Shown: piece by piece, positions 5,730 to 5,911 of the stretch
Layout: each line of letters opens with the position of its first letter
Numbering within the stretch: the stretch's first letter is position 1
NCBI GenBank assembly: GCA_017995275.1
Contig: JAGOJE010000065.1
Span: forward strand, 1-5,911
Length of the DNA: 5,911 nt
Origin: Rickettsiaceae bacterium
GTDB lineage: Bacteria > Pseudomonadota > Alphaproteobacteria > Rickettsiales > Rickettsiaceae
Reading direction: 5' to 3'
Notes under the pieces: generated by a model
Databases searched by the model: none
What the model was told of the DNA's origin: nothing
Seen by the model: the letters and a program-made list of their open reading frames with translations, nothing else
Program-made: the position numbers and the translations under genes

Positions 5730-5911
5730 ATGCCTAAATCTCCTAAAAACACCATAGCACAACTTAAAGCGAAAGAATTTGAACTTCATAGATTGTTTCA
5801 ATCAAACACAGAAATCGCACCTCAAACACTAATCGAATATCTAAATAAGTTCTGTGATTCAGAATATAATGTCTCTCCAGGAATAGCAGCAAGTATAAAT
5901 AATTACTTTAT
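5730..5911 (+). CDS. Start of a hypothetical protein, cut by the right window edge
   Basis: An open frame of 60 codons plus two bases runs from ATG at 5730 to the window end. An in-frame TAG at 5667-5669 lies upstream with no ATG, GTG or TTG start between. The ribosome-binding site is weak, with only GAG (5719-5721) 8 nt before the ATG. The visible residues begin MPKSPKNTIAQLKAKEFELH. The first 17 residues are rich in lysine; the rest look helical (QTLIEYLNKF, ASINNYF), with no signal peptide and one cysteine (Cys42). I do not recognise a family from this fragment. The strong promoter at 5578-5606 supports a real gene. It is divergent from the 301-aa gene, and the pair may be co-regulated. 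Confidence 0.65.
   Translation, partial: MPKSPKNTIAQLKAKEFELHRLFQSNTEIAPQTLIEYLNKFCDSEYNVSPGIAASINNYF

Overview
The window is AT-rich bacterial chromosome with five protein genes, two of them cut by the window edges. It most resembles an alphaproteobacterium with a host-associated (Rickettsiales- or Holosporales-like) lifestyle. The basis is a folate-dependent TrmFO, a class I PHA synthase, a large ankyrin-repeat protein of effector type, AT-biased codon use and several genes without recognisable relatives. This placement is an inference from gene content, not a phylogenetic result.

Layout, left to right. Positions 1-1212 (minus strand, running off the left edge) encode a protein with an N-terminal region resembling the core of plant IQM proteins, followed by ankyrin repeats. 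Positions 1213-1499 are a divergent intergenic region. It holds an extended -10 promoter for the ankyrin gene, a C-rich block of about 138 bp bounded by imperfect inverted repeats, and a perfect TATAAT -10 box just before trmFO. Next comes a two-gene plus-strand unit, trmFO (1500-2840) and phaC (2827-4584), whose coding regions overlap by 14 nt. phaC meets a convergent minus-strand gene of unknown function (4581-5486) with a 4-nt stop-codon overlap; the likely terminator of that minus-strand gene is a hairpin inside the end of phaC. Positions 5487-5729 hold two back-to-back sigma70-type promoters with only 8 bp between their -35 boxes. They serve the 301-aa gene leftwards and a new gene starting at 5730 that runs off the right edge.

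Functionally, trmFO (tRNA T-loop m5U54 methylation) and phaC (polyhydroxyalkanoate polymerisation) are unrelated housekeeping and storage functions that appear to be co-transcribed. The ankyrin protein is a candidate host-interaction factor. The two divergent unknown genes share a regulatory region and probably form a co-regulated pair. No RNA gene, CRISPR array, insertion sequence with a transposase or phage gene was seen. The main leads are the IQM-like plus ankyrin architecture, the divergent promoter pair with its shared motif, and the inverted-repeat-bounded block.
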